From contig CM055098.1 in NCBI GenBank assembly GCA_029204225.1, positions 19,127,303 through 19,191,302 on the forward strand: a stretch of 64,000 nucleotides of DNA, in the 5' to 3' direction. The notes under the pieces were generated by a model. That model ran no database searches. It was given only the letters and a program-made list of their open reading frames with translations, and was not told where the DNA came from. This DNA comes from Diphasiastrum complanatum (lineage: Eukaryota > Streptophyta > Lycopodiopsida > Lycopodiales > Lycopodiaceae). The position numbers were made by a program, and so were the translations under genes. This document shows, in pieces, positions 1 through 13,254 of this stretch (positions are counted from its first letter, which is position 1; the number at the start of each line of letters is the position of its first letter).

Positions 1-883
1 CTAAGGATGCTTCGATGGTAGGCGCCGCTATGGAAAGCTCAGCTGCCTGTTGTACCGTCCATTTGCCAGTTCCTTTCATTCCTGTTTTGTCCAGCACCTT
101 GTCCACCAACTCACCCTCGCCTTTGTCATCTTTAACCGCAAAGATTTCTGATGTTATTTCAATTAAGAAGCTCTCCAGCTCTCCCTTGTTCCACTTGGTA
201 AAGATCTCATGTAGCTCTTGGTTTGTGAGCCTCCCAACAGATTTCAACACATCATATGCTTCTGCAATAAGCTGCATATCTCCATACTCTATTCCATTAT
301 GCACCATCTTCACAAAATTACCAGCACCTCCATCTCCAACATACGTCACACAAGGGCCATCATTTACCTGCGCTGCTACTTTTTTCACAATGTCTTCTAT
401 GTACTCATAAGCCTGTCTGGTTCCCCCAGGCATCAAAGAAGGACCATTGCGTGCACCATCTTCACCGCCTGAGACTCCCATTCCCAGATAGAGCAGTCCC
501 TTTTCCTTTACAGCAGCAGCACGCCTCTCTGTATTCTCATACCACTCATTCCCTCCATCAATGATGCAGTCCCCGGGTTCCAAATACTGCGACAATGTGG
601 CGATGGTTTGATCCACAGGAGCCCCAGCCTTGACCAGTATGATTATAGCTCTCGGCCTCTGGATTGAAAGCACAAACTCCTTTGGATCGTGATAGCCTCT
701 CACTGGTAAATCGCCTTCCTGCTTTGCACGATCCACCGTCTCGTCCACCTTGCTGCTGCTGCGATTGTACACCGAAATTGGGAATCCTTTCTCGGCGATG
801 TTCAGTGCCAGATTCTGGCCCATCACTGCCAACCCCGCCAGTCCGATCCGGGACAGCGACTTCTCTGCATTCTCCTCCGCCAT
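1..883 (-). CDS. 6-phosphogluconate dehydrogenase, decarboxylating (3' end beyond window)
   Basis: Oxidises 6-phosphogluconate to ribulose 5-phosphate and CO2, making NADPH in the oxidative pentose phosphate pathway. One uninterrupted frame of 294 codons is visible from ATG (MAEENAEKSLSRIGLAGL) to the window edge; the family is about 480-490 residues, so roughly 190 are missing. Seen: the NADP-binding turn GLAVMGQN near residue 16, VYNRSSSK at the end of the Rossmann beta-2 region, the family signature GVSGGEDGARNGPSLMPGG around 134-152, the catalytic stretch NFVKMVHNGIEYGD around 186-199 with its Lys, His and Asn, and TGMKGTGKWT near 265. Lack of introns is common in plant 6PGD genes. No transit peptide precedes the Rossmann fold, so the start suggests a cytosolic form, although plant isoforms can differ in targeting. 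The identification is secure; only the isoform is open. Confidence 0.96.
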   Translation of the reverse strand, partial: MAEENAEKSLSRIGLAGLAVMGQNLALNIAEKGFPISVYNRSSSKVDETVDRAKQEGDLPVRGYHDPKEFVLSIQRPRAIIILVKAGAPVDQTIATLSQYLEPGDCIIDGGNEWYENTERRAAAVKEKGLLYLGMGVSGGEDGARNGPSLMPGGTRQAYEYIEDIVKKVAAQVNDGPCVTYVGDGGAGNFVKMVHNGIEYGDMQLIAEAYDVLKSVGRLTNQELHEIFTKWNKGELESFLIEITSEIFAVKDDKGEGELVDKVLDKTGMKGTGKWTVQQAAELSIAAPTIEASL

Positions 884-1010
884 CTCTCTCCCTCCCTCAC
901 TCTCTCGCTCTCTCTCGATCTCTCTCTCTCTCTCTCGCTCTCGCTCGCAGCAGCAGCAGCACAAAGGAGGAGAGCAAAACGTGAAGGAAAAATATACATA
1001 AATGAGAAGT
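884..1010 (-). promoter_or_regulatory. GA-rich 5' leader and TATA-like region of the 6PGD gene
   Basis: Directly upstream of the 6PGD start codon the minus strand is almost pure GAGA/GAGC sequence, preceded by a short GCT/GCA run (about 947-961). GA-rich (CT on the other strand) leaders are common in plant housekeeping genes. About 105 bp upstream of the ATG the minus strand reads TTATGTATATTTTTCC, which could serve as a TATA element. The TATA assignment is inference. Confidence 0.4.
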
Positions 1011-1101
1011 TCTTTATCCGACAAAAGCTCAATACAGGGATTTTTTTTTACTCTCCACGGGAGTAATTTTATGTAATGTATAGTGTAGCTGCTAGTCTCT
1101 C

Positions 1102-1172
1102 TGTGAGTGAGTGAGTGAGTGAGAGAGAGAGAGAGAGAGTAGGAGTAGGAGTAGGAGTAGGAGTAGGAGGAG
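1102..1172. repeat. Compound microsatellite GTGA / GA / GTAGGA
   Basis: The plus strand shows (GTGA)n, then (GA)n, then about five copies of a GTAGGA hexamer. It encodes poly-Leu and Ser-Leu tracts on the minus strand, which explains the open frame there; that frame is not a gene. Confidence 0.85.
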
Positions 1173-1281
1173 AAGCGAGATACGCATCCTCTCGTCAAAG
1201 TCAAATGTGGTTGTTGACAACCCAAGCTTCACTCCCATTGAAACTCCTAGGGTTGTCTCGTAAGCCCTAGTTAGGAGGACT

Positions 1282-1535
1282 GATGGCTTCCATCGACATA
1301 AAAGCGCTTTCAACATCAAGAGTTTTGGTGTCTTGATCTTTGACTCCGACGATGTTGGCAACTAAATGCCAGCTCCACTGGTCTCACGCAAGATCTCCCG
1401 TGGCAGCTCGGAACAAGCGTCGCGACGGCTTGCTCCTCAATATCATTTGGAACATACACTTACCAAAAAAATTCAAAGACAGGTTTGGAAGAGGGTAAAG
1501 CTAGTGTCACTTTTGTCTCAAACCCCGGCAATCAA
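1282..1535 (+). pseudogene. Possible broken remnant of a plastid-targeted protein gene
   Basis: From the ATG at 1282 the plus strand reads MASIDIKALSTSRVLVS, then a stop. The same frame continues SLTPTMLATKCQLHWSHARSPVAARNKRRDG..., rich in Ser, Ala and Arg like a chloroplast transit peptide. A shifted frame near 1492 reads GKASVTFVSNPGNQFK, which looks like folded-protein sequence. A plant gene start broken by at least one stop and one frameshift would explain this. I cannot name the parent protein, and a chance resemblance is possible. Confidence 0.25.
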
Positions 1536-1559
1536 TTCAAGTAGCAGCAAATGAACTAA

Positions 1560-2640
1560 CAGGGAACACATAATCATTAGAATCGTTGGGGCATTGCAGG
1601 TGAGTGGTTATCAAGAATGATACCAAGTTGAAATTGTAAATTGGATCGAGGCCTTAGCTATCAGAATTCAAAAGTAGATTGCTACAGTGAAATATTGGCA
1701 TCACAATCAAACATTGCCAATGACTACAAGGTTTTAAAAGACACAAAACACTAGTAAAGGAAGAGAATAAGATGATCGGGTCCTAGAGCTCCCATCAAAA
1801 ATCTTAATAAATATCAATGACTCGGATATAATTGAGGTTAGCCAAGTGATTACACTTGAAACAGTCTAAGAATATACAAATGATGATACATTGCCCTATT
1901 TTGATCATGACAGGTATTTTATGTCACTCAACCAATGAACACATCTTGTGTTCATGAAATAGCAAGTGAAGAGCCAAAATCAGAACTAGAACTTAATAAT
2001 CACACACACACAAAATCAACCAATCAATTCCTTTTTATTTGTCCTTTTACACTTGTAAACTAAGATTGATGATTAAATTATAGAAGTTTAAGATGCTCAT
2101 AAATTTAGCATGCTTGCTACAGAGATTATAAGAAATTGATGAATGATTCGTGAGTAAGTAGAAGATCATCAAACATAGGGAAATATAGTTCTGCAATTGG
2201 CACCCTCACTATTAACATATCAAGCCTTAGATATTTATTTCTTCCATAAGCAGCAGAGTAGAATGCTACATTGCCGTTTGATATGATCCCATCATTGAAT
2301 CATGCCTTGGTTAATTCAACGACTATTGTTCCAAGAATTTGTAATGTTCTAAGTTCGTTCTAGTGCTATGATCTGCAATGCATTTAGACATTATAGCAAT
2401 TTGAGATGCCTCTTTGTCTGAGTGCTGCTCATCAAGTAAGAAGTTCTTCGTTTTTAGGATTATTAGATACCTTAGGAATCTGCAAAAAAGATTATTATAT
2501 TAGTGAAATCAATAAATTTAACACATTTATGGTGGTATTGGAACTCATAAGAACTCTCCTTCATGTTCCAACAATTTGGGTCATAGCAGGTTTTCTACTT
2601 GTAAACATATCAGAACTTGAACTAGTAGAACATTTTCTTG
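1560..2640. other. AT-rich intergenic DNA, nothing recognised
   Basis: Stops are frequent in all frames. There is a short CACACA run near 2001-2011. The longest open frame (80 codons at its right end) has no recognisable domain. I see no gene here. Confidence 0.5.
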
Positions 2641-2654
2641 GTTTATAAGTCATT

Positions 2655-3030
2655 ACACATATGGATCCTTCTAGAAACATGGTCTCTATGATTGATAGAC
2701 AAGATGGAGCCAACTATCATATGTGAAAATTTGGCCAAGGAGCTATGGGATATAGGAAAGGATAATGAAACTAGGCCCTTCATAGATATTCAAGCTCCAA
2801 CTTAATGAAAACAAAAGGATGGAAAGGCTTTTGTCCTAATCATAGTGAATGTCCAAGATACTTTGATTGGGCATGTAAGCTTAACCTAAACTTCCAAAAA
2901 ATAAATGGAATATATTAAGTGCACACTACAAAGTTAGAGATGTGCCTTCTAAGGTATTTCTAAGAAAGAATTTCTTCAAATTTAAAATGCAAGGAGAAGG
3001 GCAATGAAAGCAAGATATAAAAAAAGATTA
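2655..3030 (+). pseudogene. Decayed Ty1/Copia Gag fragment
   Basis: Reading across stops and frameshifts, the plus strand gives MIDRQDGANYHM, then KAFVLIIVNVQDTLIGHV, then WNILSAHYKVRDVPSKVFLRK followed by FFKFKMQGEG. The order and wording match the N-terminal Gag region of plant Copia elements (UBN2-type; usually '..W..L...Y.......K..L...F..FKM..'). No zinc knuckle or pol follows, and the next 800 bp are unrecognisable, so only a short relic survives. Confidence 0.55.
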
Positions 3031-3870
3031 AGCAAGCAATTTGCTAGAATAGCATATGTTTCTTGCTAATTTGTTCTAGTAAACTAACTATTCATGGTTT
3101 GTCACATTGTATTGGCGATATTGCTTTGCTAACGCTTGAATTGCTTCACAGCTTTTCACACCATCATCAATCAATATTATGAGCTACTTGCTTACAACAT
3201 CCGTCTACTTTTAAAACATCATTGGTGGGCTCAAATTTATTTTGAAGTCTTAACTCACATAATGTAAGTTTTTCAAGTATGCTCCAACATTCGATGAGTT
3301 GTATCTTTACAATACAAATGTATGTGCTTCAATCTTGACATTTATTATTCATCCATATATATAAAGGGTCTGCAAAGAATAATGCTCAGTACTTAGTCAT
3401 GGCTTGTTATGAAATCATGGCATTAGGGTTTAAGAATTGCTTGTTAAACAAAAACAAGTTTTGGAAACTCAAACTCTTTTAATGTTGGATGGTAAATAAT
3501 ACTTGATTTGTGGAAGAACCATGGCATCATCACAAGAAAACCTAACGACGCGTATCCAAGTCTATATTAGACTTTCGATTGAATTGGTGTTGTTAAGTTT
3601 CGAATATGTTCTAAGGATAGAAGATAATAGGAAATGTGTATTCACGTAGTCAACTCTTCTAGCCTTGTAAAATTGAAAGGTTTATGTTGTATCACGTATT
3701 GATCTAAAACAATTTGCCAAAACAATATACAAATCAGGTATACTGATATGAGACACCCATCTTCGACCCTAATACATTGTAGTATACCATGCTTAGTTAA
3801 ACCATTCTGAACATTTCATAATGTTGACTAAAGATAGGGTTTTTTGCTTGGTTACCCTTTGAACATATGG
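3031..3870. other. Unassigned AT-rich sequence
   Basis: Stops are dense in all frames. It probably continues the decayed element to its left, but I could not read any further retroelement domain. Confidence 0.35.
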
Positions 3871-3894
3871 ATTTGCATAGAGTTTTGGCATTAG

Positions 3895-4172
3895 TCATAC
3901 AGATTAGCATGGCATGGATTTGCCCTAATACCCATATGGGTGTCCTTGCAAACCGTAATGAGACTTCATAAAACTTATCTACTTGTTAGCTTTCTACATG
4001 TTTGTAAACTATTATAATAGAGTTTTGACTTGCTTGTCTTTGGAAAGCATGGATATGCTCAGGGAAAATGACATTGGTGAATGACGAATTGAAAGCTTTC
4101 AACAATTATAAGAGTTAGCATGGCATGGATTTGCACTAATACCTACCTATGTGTCCCTATCTAACCTATTGC
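3895..4172 (+). repeat. Two related ~55-bp blocks in direct orientation
   Basis: The phrase TTAGCATGGCATGGATTTGC, followed by CTAATACC(C/T)A and a TGTCC-TAACC-like end, occurs at about 3902-3957 and again at 4111-4166. The copies are imperfect and about 210 bp apart, so this is an old local duplication, perhaps inside a decayed LTR. Confidence 0.5.
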
Positions 4173-4378
4173 CAAGCTTTTAATAATTACGATTAACTTA
4201 GTATACGTACATGTGCTATGTAAATATCGATATGGACCAATACCCTACATATTAATCAACATGGCATGAGTCTTGATACAGTGACATCTTGTGGGCTTAT
4301 ATTAGATCCAAGATCCGCTAAACTCTGGTGTCTAGAATTATGTTTTTACATGCTCTAGGCCATCCCGATTTGCATCAG

Positions 4379-4394
4379 TGGTATCAAGACTGGA
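4379..4394 (+). other. Possible degenerate initiator-tRNA-Met primer-binding site
   Basis: The sequence AGTGGTATCAAGACTGG resembles the plant LTR-element PBS TGGTATCAGAGC with one extra base. It follows an ATG-rich stretch that could be a decayed LTR. Weak on its own; listed because genuine copies of this PBS occur elsewhere in the window. Confidence 0.25.
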
Positions 4395-4670
4395 CTATGA
4401 TTCTTAAAATGTTCAATTTGTTGTTAAGTTGTAGAACTTGTTTTGTACATGGATAGCAACTAACATTTGACACATGTTTTCCCCACGATGCTAACTTGCG
4501 TGGTTTTGTGTGGTGGAATGGTGTCAAGTACTAGCTGAACGTCTTCAAATAAGATTTGCTTTACCGTGCTTTTTAGTGAAAAACAAAACTTTTCAGCTTT
4601 GTTTTACCTTGTTGGTTTATGAACAAAGGTTTCAAAAGCTTTGGTCTTAACTAGTCAAGAGAAACTGTGT

Positions 4671-6470
<1,800 letters not shown>

Positions 6471-7523
6471 GAGACTAGTTGCAGTGCTTGATTCTGATTG
6501 TTCTTTTGGCACATTTAATGCCACTTATAATCTCAGAGGCTGATGCAACAAATATGAGCAGAAACAATCAATTTGTTAAACGAGTTCTACAGGCGGCACA
6601 AACAAACTTCTCAAAGATTTCTCACTCTTTCCATTCAACCAAAGAACAAGTGTACTTGCCAAAGTGCTCAAAATCAGCGAGTCAAATTGAATTGACTTTC
6701 CCTTAAATTTATGCCAACGCACCTCTCAGATTGCAATACAGATCAATGTTTTCACATTTCCACTGGTGTTAGACATTATTTACAGCTTATTCTTGTGAAC
6801 AGCAATTGTAGCAAGAGTGCTAAAGTTCAAGCAATCCAAATTCCTGGCTGTACACGGCACTTTAGGTGGTCTGGCAAGCATTCTCTTTCCCACTTCTAGA
6901 TCTTCACATGCAGCACGGCACAACCCCACTCCAACTTGAAGAGGCTGACTGTCTGACAACATGGCTGCTGCCACCTCATTATTGACTTCGCAACACTGAG
7001 CATTCAATTGCAGGATGGTCATAGACACGACCTCAATTTGAGAAACTTGCTGCACTTCTGGGTTCAAATGAGGTTGTAGCCACAACCTCAAATTGAGAAA
7101 CTTTCTGCAGGTACGGCATGCACCTTCTCTCCGTATAGAATGGATATTTTTTAGTACAGATATCCAGTAGATTATGATAGAATGAATACCGGCAGTCTGC
7201 ATAGCTGACTGACCAAAATTCAGAATACCTGTGTTTTATGCAGATTGAAACAATTACAATAAGTATTTAGCATTATTCCCACAATCTAGTCAATAGATCA
7301 AGCATTTCATCATGCCTTAATGTGAGGCCTTCTAATGAATAAGCAGAAGAATCATAAATAGGATTTTGAACTTGGTTTCAGCACTCCATTGTAGGATCCT
7401 TGTTGAGAAAGTGGAAGTGCAAACCAATCGTTCCAAAATCTTTAATCGACCAGAATAGGCAGATTGCTACAGCGATACTGCAAAGGGATCCAATTCTTCA
7501 GCAAGTACAAAACCATGATACCA
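6471..7523. other. 3' flank of the auxilin-like gene
   Basis: This lies downstream of the auxilin-like stop codon and may contain its 3' UTR. A minus-strand open frame of 140 codons (6780-7202) has no recognised domain. Inside it a ~24-bp phrase (CCTCAAWTTGAGAAACTTKCTGCA) occurs twice, at about 7030 and 7085. No convincing polyadenylation signal could be assigned. Confidence 0.4.
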
Positions 7524-7562
7524 TTAGAATAGCTCCGTGGAACTGAATTTGTTCCAAGCTTC
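7524..7562 (-). CDS. Auxilin-like gene, exon 8 (C-terminus)
   Basis: Acceptor TTTCCATACAG, then [12 protein letters not shown] and TAA. This 13-codon exon matches the fixed C-terminal EAWN-F-SEELF of plant auxilins. Phase is in register with exon 7 across a 2.25-kb intron. Confidence 0.93.
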   Translation of the reverse strand, partial: EAWNKFSSTELF

Positions 7563-10500
7563 CTGTATGGAAAGATCAGCAACTGTTAGTGCTTGCTTGT
7601 ACTGAACCTGGCCACTTTTCAAGCTCTGGCAACTTTGCAGGCAAAACATCATGTGCCTAAATACACTAGTCAGTTAAAATGCAAAGACTTATGACAACAA
7701 ATCATAGTCTACACAACTTTTTTCTAATGAGAAAGCCTTTCACAGGGGCCAAAATTTATAAGGACTAAAACATATGCTCATCACCACCATTTTCTCTAGA
7801 TAGGCCTTGAATATCGCTTGTCCACTATGGATTATAAACAACTAGAAATTTTCAACGAAAAGTTTATGAGCCATCCATGAACGCAGGAAAACCTTTCAAA
7901 AACAGCAAAAAAAAATGACTGTTATGAAAATTGCCCCATCCTCTCATACCCCACAAGAACTTTCGTCCAAAACTTTTGGTGAACCAATGAAGAGCTAACA
8001 TTCAAGGCAGGTATCTTAGATTGAATTTGTGGGGAGAGATAAAGAGCTAACAGTCAAGTCAGTTATCTCAGAATGATGTCAATTATCTCCAAAGCCACCA
8101 AACGGCTTTTTAAAATTAACCAGTCAGTCAAAATCTCAAACATTACCTGCCAAACAGCCAACAGCACATCCATTGACATGCCTGACAGGCTCGACCATCC
8201 TGATTTCATTCATAACTAAAATTTCTGTATTCTGAAACCAATGAGAGAGTTGGCCGTATTCATCCCTACCCTAAAAAAAATCTGTTCTGGGCTATCTATG
8301 CAGTAGACCCCGTGAAACTACCAATTTCAATCTTTGCTTAATCTCAAAATTTGACTCTTGAAGCCATCCCCAAACATTTCGCACAAAGATCTTCTATTTG
8401 AATATCAAGCTATTCACATACTCTGTCCAATAGACTTGGACAATTGAAAGTATTGTTATCTACTCTTAACTGTATTCTTCACTAGAGCTAGCCTGACGTA
8501 ACCAGTTCATGTGTTTCTTGGAACAAAAAGCATCCAAATACTTGACTCGCATGTAGCAAATTCTTGGATGCACTCCTCTCTGGATTCATGAACAGGACAT
8601 CGATCTTTATGATGAGATTCTCTAAAAGTACATAATGTTCCACAACTACATACATCGGCATTTTGCCATGCATATTGCCACGCACATAAGACGGGGGTCA
8701 ATTTGGAGCTCGTCCGGTTCGCGTGGCAATCGCGTGACAATGCACGTGGCAACTGACGCGTGGAAGAGCCACGCCGGCAAATTCTCCGGCAGCCAACAAC
8801 CCGTCCGGCAAAGAATTGGTGGAAATTTCGAAAAATTTGAATTTCGTGGTTCTACCACGCATGGCCTACGCAACCAATAGATATGCACTCCTCTCACAAT
8901 TGAATGGCTACCACTTGTTGGCTAGCTTATTTATGTCAACACCCCACCAGCCAACAAGAATTTGATGAAAAACAGCTAACCGAATCATGTTAGATATACT
9001 TTAGCTATTAGTATCCCCCTTCAAACACGAAACTCTTGCTCTAGGCTCCCAATATTCCGTGATGGCATGCTTTGGTTTTGACGTTTTTCCCACTTCTCTC
9101 TTTTTGCCTGGGATGGAGACATCTGTCGAGACCCCACCTTTTTTGTAGAATTGTCCCATTTTTAAACCTCCAGAATAATGAAGAAGCTAATTTAGCCAAA
9201 ACATTTAAATCAACAATGGATATCTTCTGTTTCTCTCACATTTCTTTTGTCTCTGATTCTAAGTCAAACACAATAATTAGTAATCTTAGAAAGCTTCAAC
9301 TATTTTCATGTTCAAGATTCTAGACAAAATTTTCTGAAAAAATGTAATAACTACAGTGTGACTATGCTTGCAAAATAAGTGATGGGAACATTGGATCTAT
9401 ACTCTCCGGTGAAATGATAGCAAGATGGCAAGAGACGACATGCCAATTTACTCAACAGAAAATTCCTCTTTCTAAAAACAAAACTCAAGTTTTTTGAGAC
9501 ATGAACTTGATTGATACTCTGACTTTTCCATATAATAGATAGCAGTGGACCAGATATTGGCTATGATGATTGGCTGTGATAGCATGCATCAGTATGAAAC
9601 TAAATGAATGAGATTCCTCAAACATGATTACAGCTGAGTGCAATACACATAATTCACTAAAAAGAGTTTTCTATCAGATCATCAATACTCAATTCTGTGC
9701 AAAAAGATATAAAAACCACCAGCAGAAAGTGAAGTCATCATTTCATTGGTATGTCCACACTATTCTGGAAAGAATTTAAACAAATACGACGTGATTAACT
9801 TGGCTTGGCTAATACCTTCAGTAAGTCAAATACTTTTTCGGCAATATATTTTTGTTGTACTGAGGAACCTTTCTGCTGAACCTTATCAGGATGGACACAT
9901 AAAGTAGCCTTTCTGTAGATTTTCTTAACATCAGCTGCAGTGATGAGATCGCTTATTGACACAGGCCGCCAACCACTCTCTGGCCATAAGACCTATCCAA
10001 TACATCACTGTGAATGACTCAAACTTCTCAATGCATCTAACAACTGCACCAAATGGAAGAAAAGACGAACAACTTGAAAAAGACAAAGTGAGGAAATCTC
10101 AAACCCTCTTCAGCAAACTTCCTCCTTGAGGTATAGCATTATGAACTACCTTGAGGGGGAGTGCATTTTTGAGATAATAGTAATAGTAAAGTGCATACTC
10201 AAATGAGATCTAGCTTTTGCTTTTAAACGCATCAATATTGTTTCCATGAATTAAAGGATTGACAACTGCACCAAATGGAAGAAAAGACGAGCAACTTGAA
10301 AAAGACAAAGTGAGGAAATCTCAAACTCTCTTCAGCAAACTTACTCCTTGAGGTATAGCATTATCAACTACCTTGAGGGGGAGTGCATTTTTGAGATAAT
10401 AGTAATAGTAAAGTGCATACTCAAATGAGATCTAGCTTTTGCTTTTAAACGCATCAATATTGTTTCCATGAATTAAAGGATTGACTTCTGGGTCAATGCC

Positions 10501-13218
10501 CATGCTAGCAGTCACAAGACCTTACTACTTTTAAGGGTAAATTAATACTATATCTTTAATGGGAACAATATGGCATCCCAAGAGTCTTCAGCGTCCCTCC
10601 AACACCATTAAATGGCCAAACAATAACAATTTCCCACAAAAATCTTCAAGCAAGACTTCAGCTTTTAAATCTTTAAGCAACTAGCACAACAAACTTCTAA
10701 TGTACCCCCCACGGTAGCCAAGTTGGATAAAAATGTTCCCTGCAGTACTGATGACCAGGGCTGAATCCCCATTCTTAGAACCCTCGGGCTGAAAATTGTT
10801 CTCAGTTTGATAGCTTGGATAGTAGAATCTTGGAGCCTTCAGGCTCAAAAAAAGGCTACACCAATTCAAGGATAAATTGTGGATGTAAATTATGTGATGC
10901 GTACCTAGATTGGAAATGCCTTAACAACAACAAAATAGTTGCTCCCTATGCAGAAAAAACTTGTAACGACTAGGAAGAACTTCCAAAAACAGTCTATTTT
11001 CCACAGAAATTGGGTTCCTTGAGGCACTCTCATCCCCTATATGAGTCATTTTTCTTGCTTAATTAGGAGGATGGGATGACAAAAATTGAGTTGCCAACCC
11101 AGCCTCATAATCAACACTTGAGAGTACATTGTTAAAAAATAAGATATGCTGAGACATGATGACTACTCCCACATTCATACGGACAACTGATGGAAAACCA
11201 CATTCAGCTAGGCTGCTAGCTATGAAGCCTTTAACCTGAAAAAAAACTAAGCTTATGAGAAAAAAACACTCATCTGCTTGGCCATCTAAAACATCCATTC
11301 TGCTATGTTCAATTTCTTTTGGTTCACCACATTTGCTGTCTGCCTGACCCCTCGCCCGAGAGGCAGGCCTCCTCAAATTGAGCAACCAACCTGAAACTTG
11401 CACCAAGACCCCAATCAAGGCAGCCCATAGGCATATAGAGCAGGAGGACAACAAAGTGGGTACTTTCAAGCTGTGAATATTGTTCTTTGCCCCAACAAGA
11501 GAAGGTACATACAACTCCAAATCTATAAATTTTTTATTTTCTTTTCGATGGCGATTGAAGTAAATTTTTGGTAGATCAATTACCTGGAAAAGTGGGTAGG
11601 ATTTAGAGAAAAAGTGCTTATTTCCACAAGCTGAAGGTCTTTATGCTAACTACAAGTCCAAATCTCTGAATTTTTCTTCTATTGTTTTGTTGGAGCGTGA
11701 TTGAAGTAAATTAATGGTAGATCAATTACCTGGGAAAGTGGGAGGACTTTAGAGAAAACGTGCTTATTCCTGTGACATTTTGGAGGATGCAATAGGCAAA
11801 AAAGGTTTATCCAACTCTTACAACACAGGAGCTTCCCACAGTAATTGAAAACTTTCCACAATGAATAGTTACTTGAGATAAGCCTATCATTGCCTTCCAA
11901 CATGAATCCACCACTTGTAGCCATGTTGCAATTCAACCTGCTCATTTGAGATCATTGAAAGCAAATCTAGTTCATTATGCAAGTGGTGAGACTTTTAATA
12001 CAGGTGAGAGCACCTAGCAGGCACTATGGAGCAATTTCATGAAATATGACCATTTTGGCGTTATGTTCATTTGTAGATACTCTTTCACATTTACACACTA
12101 ATGTGATTTGGGGAAAAGCTATGGTACTTTACTAAGAGTCTACATGGTGGCATGGAGAATCATTTTTGAACTCCAAGTAAGGTGTAACTCACGTGATATG
12201 TAAGCCTCAATCTATACCACAAACATTCAAACACTATTTGCATGATCACATCCATACTCTAGTCTGAGATGTGAATGTATGACTTTACTTCATTTTTTTC
12301 CTTGTTGCCATTTATATGCTTGTGTGCACCAAAAAGCAAACGAAAAAAGGTAAAAAACATCTGTCTGTTACGCCAAAAAACACAAAAAAATCATCATTTT
12401 CAGAATCCCATCGAGTTATATGAAGGTATTCTCATTATATTGTGTTGTGTAGAACATCTATAGTTTTAAGTTTTGTACGTCAAAACAGATTCAAGGGTCC
12501 ATATAAATTACAACTCTAGAGTCCGCTTAGGTAGACTTATAGATAGCTGTTCTGAAGGTATTACCTAACGAACAGGTACAGAACCATTCCTTTGGAATGG
12601 ATGTTTCATCCCTTTCAAAAAAGAAAAAGGGATAAATTCCTGCTGTGCACTGTAGAGAGAGAAAGTAGCGTGCAGGGAGGACAATAAAGCATAGTAGAAC
12701 TTTGTTAGGGTTTAGGCTTCGGATGAACTTTGGTATCAAATCGCATCCACTCAATGCCACCAGATCGATGAGAGTGTCTCCAATGCATTTAGATCAACGT
12801 GAGTCAAGTTATTTGCAATTTTTTTTGTTTTCAGCCACCTTTGTTTTTTTGAGTGTGCTTGTCTTTTCCATTTTAAGGGTTTAGGGGTTAAAACAGCTAC
12901 ATGTTACTGTCTATCATAGAATGTGGGAGAGTACAGTATAGTGGCAACAGAAGACCCGCTCATGTCTAGCATTGGACTTCAAAGTCGATGACGTGGACTT
13001 CGATGTCGATGGAGTTTGTTGATAGGATGTCGATGACTCTGAGACTGAAAACACGATATGTCATGGAGTGGCTTTCCCATAAACCTGCGCAGTAGAAATT
13101 CTGTCCAGCAAAAGTACGATCCTCCAACGAAAGGGCTTCAAACTGATGGCAGCCCAACCATCGCTCAACTTGAGAACTACCACTAGCTAGCAAGATTCGC
13201 TGGCAACCATGGAGGCTC

Positions 13219-13254
<36 letters not shown>

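Noticed and set aside
11059-11520. 153-codon minus frame in intron 6
   Set aside because: No known domain, no start context or splice support, and it overlaps the degenerate duplication; kept as intron.
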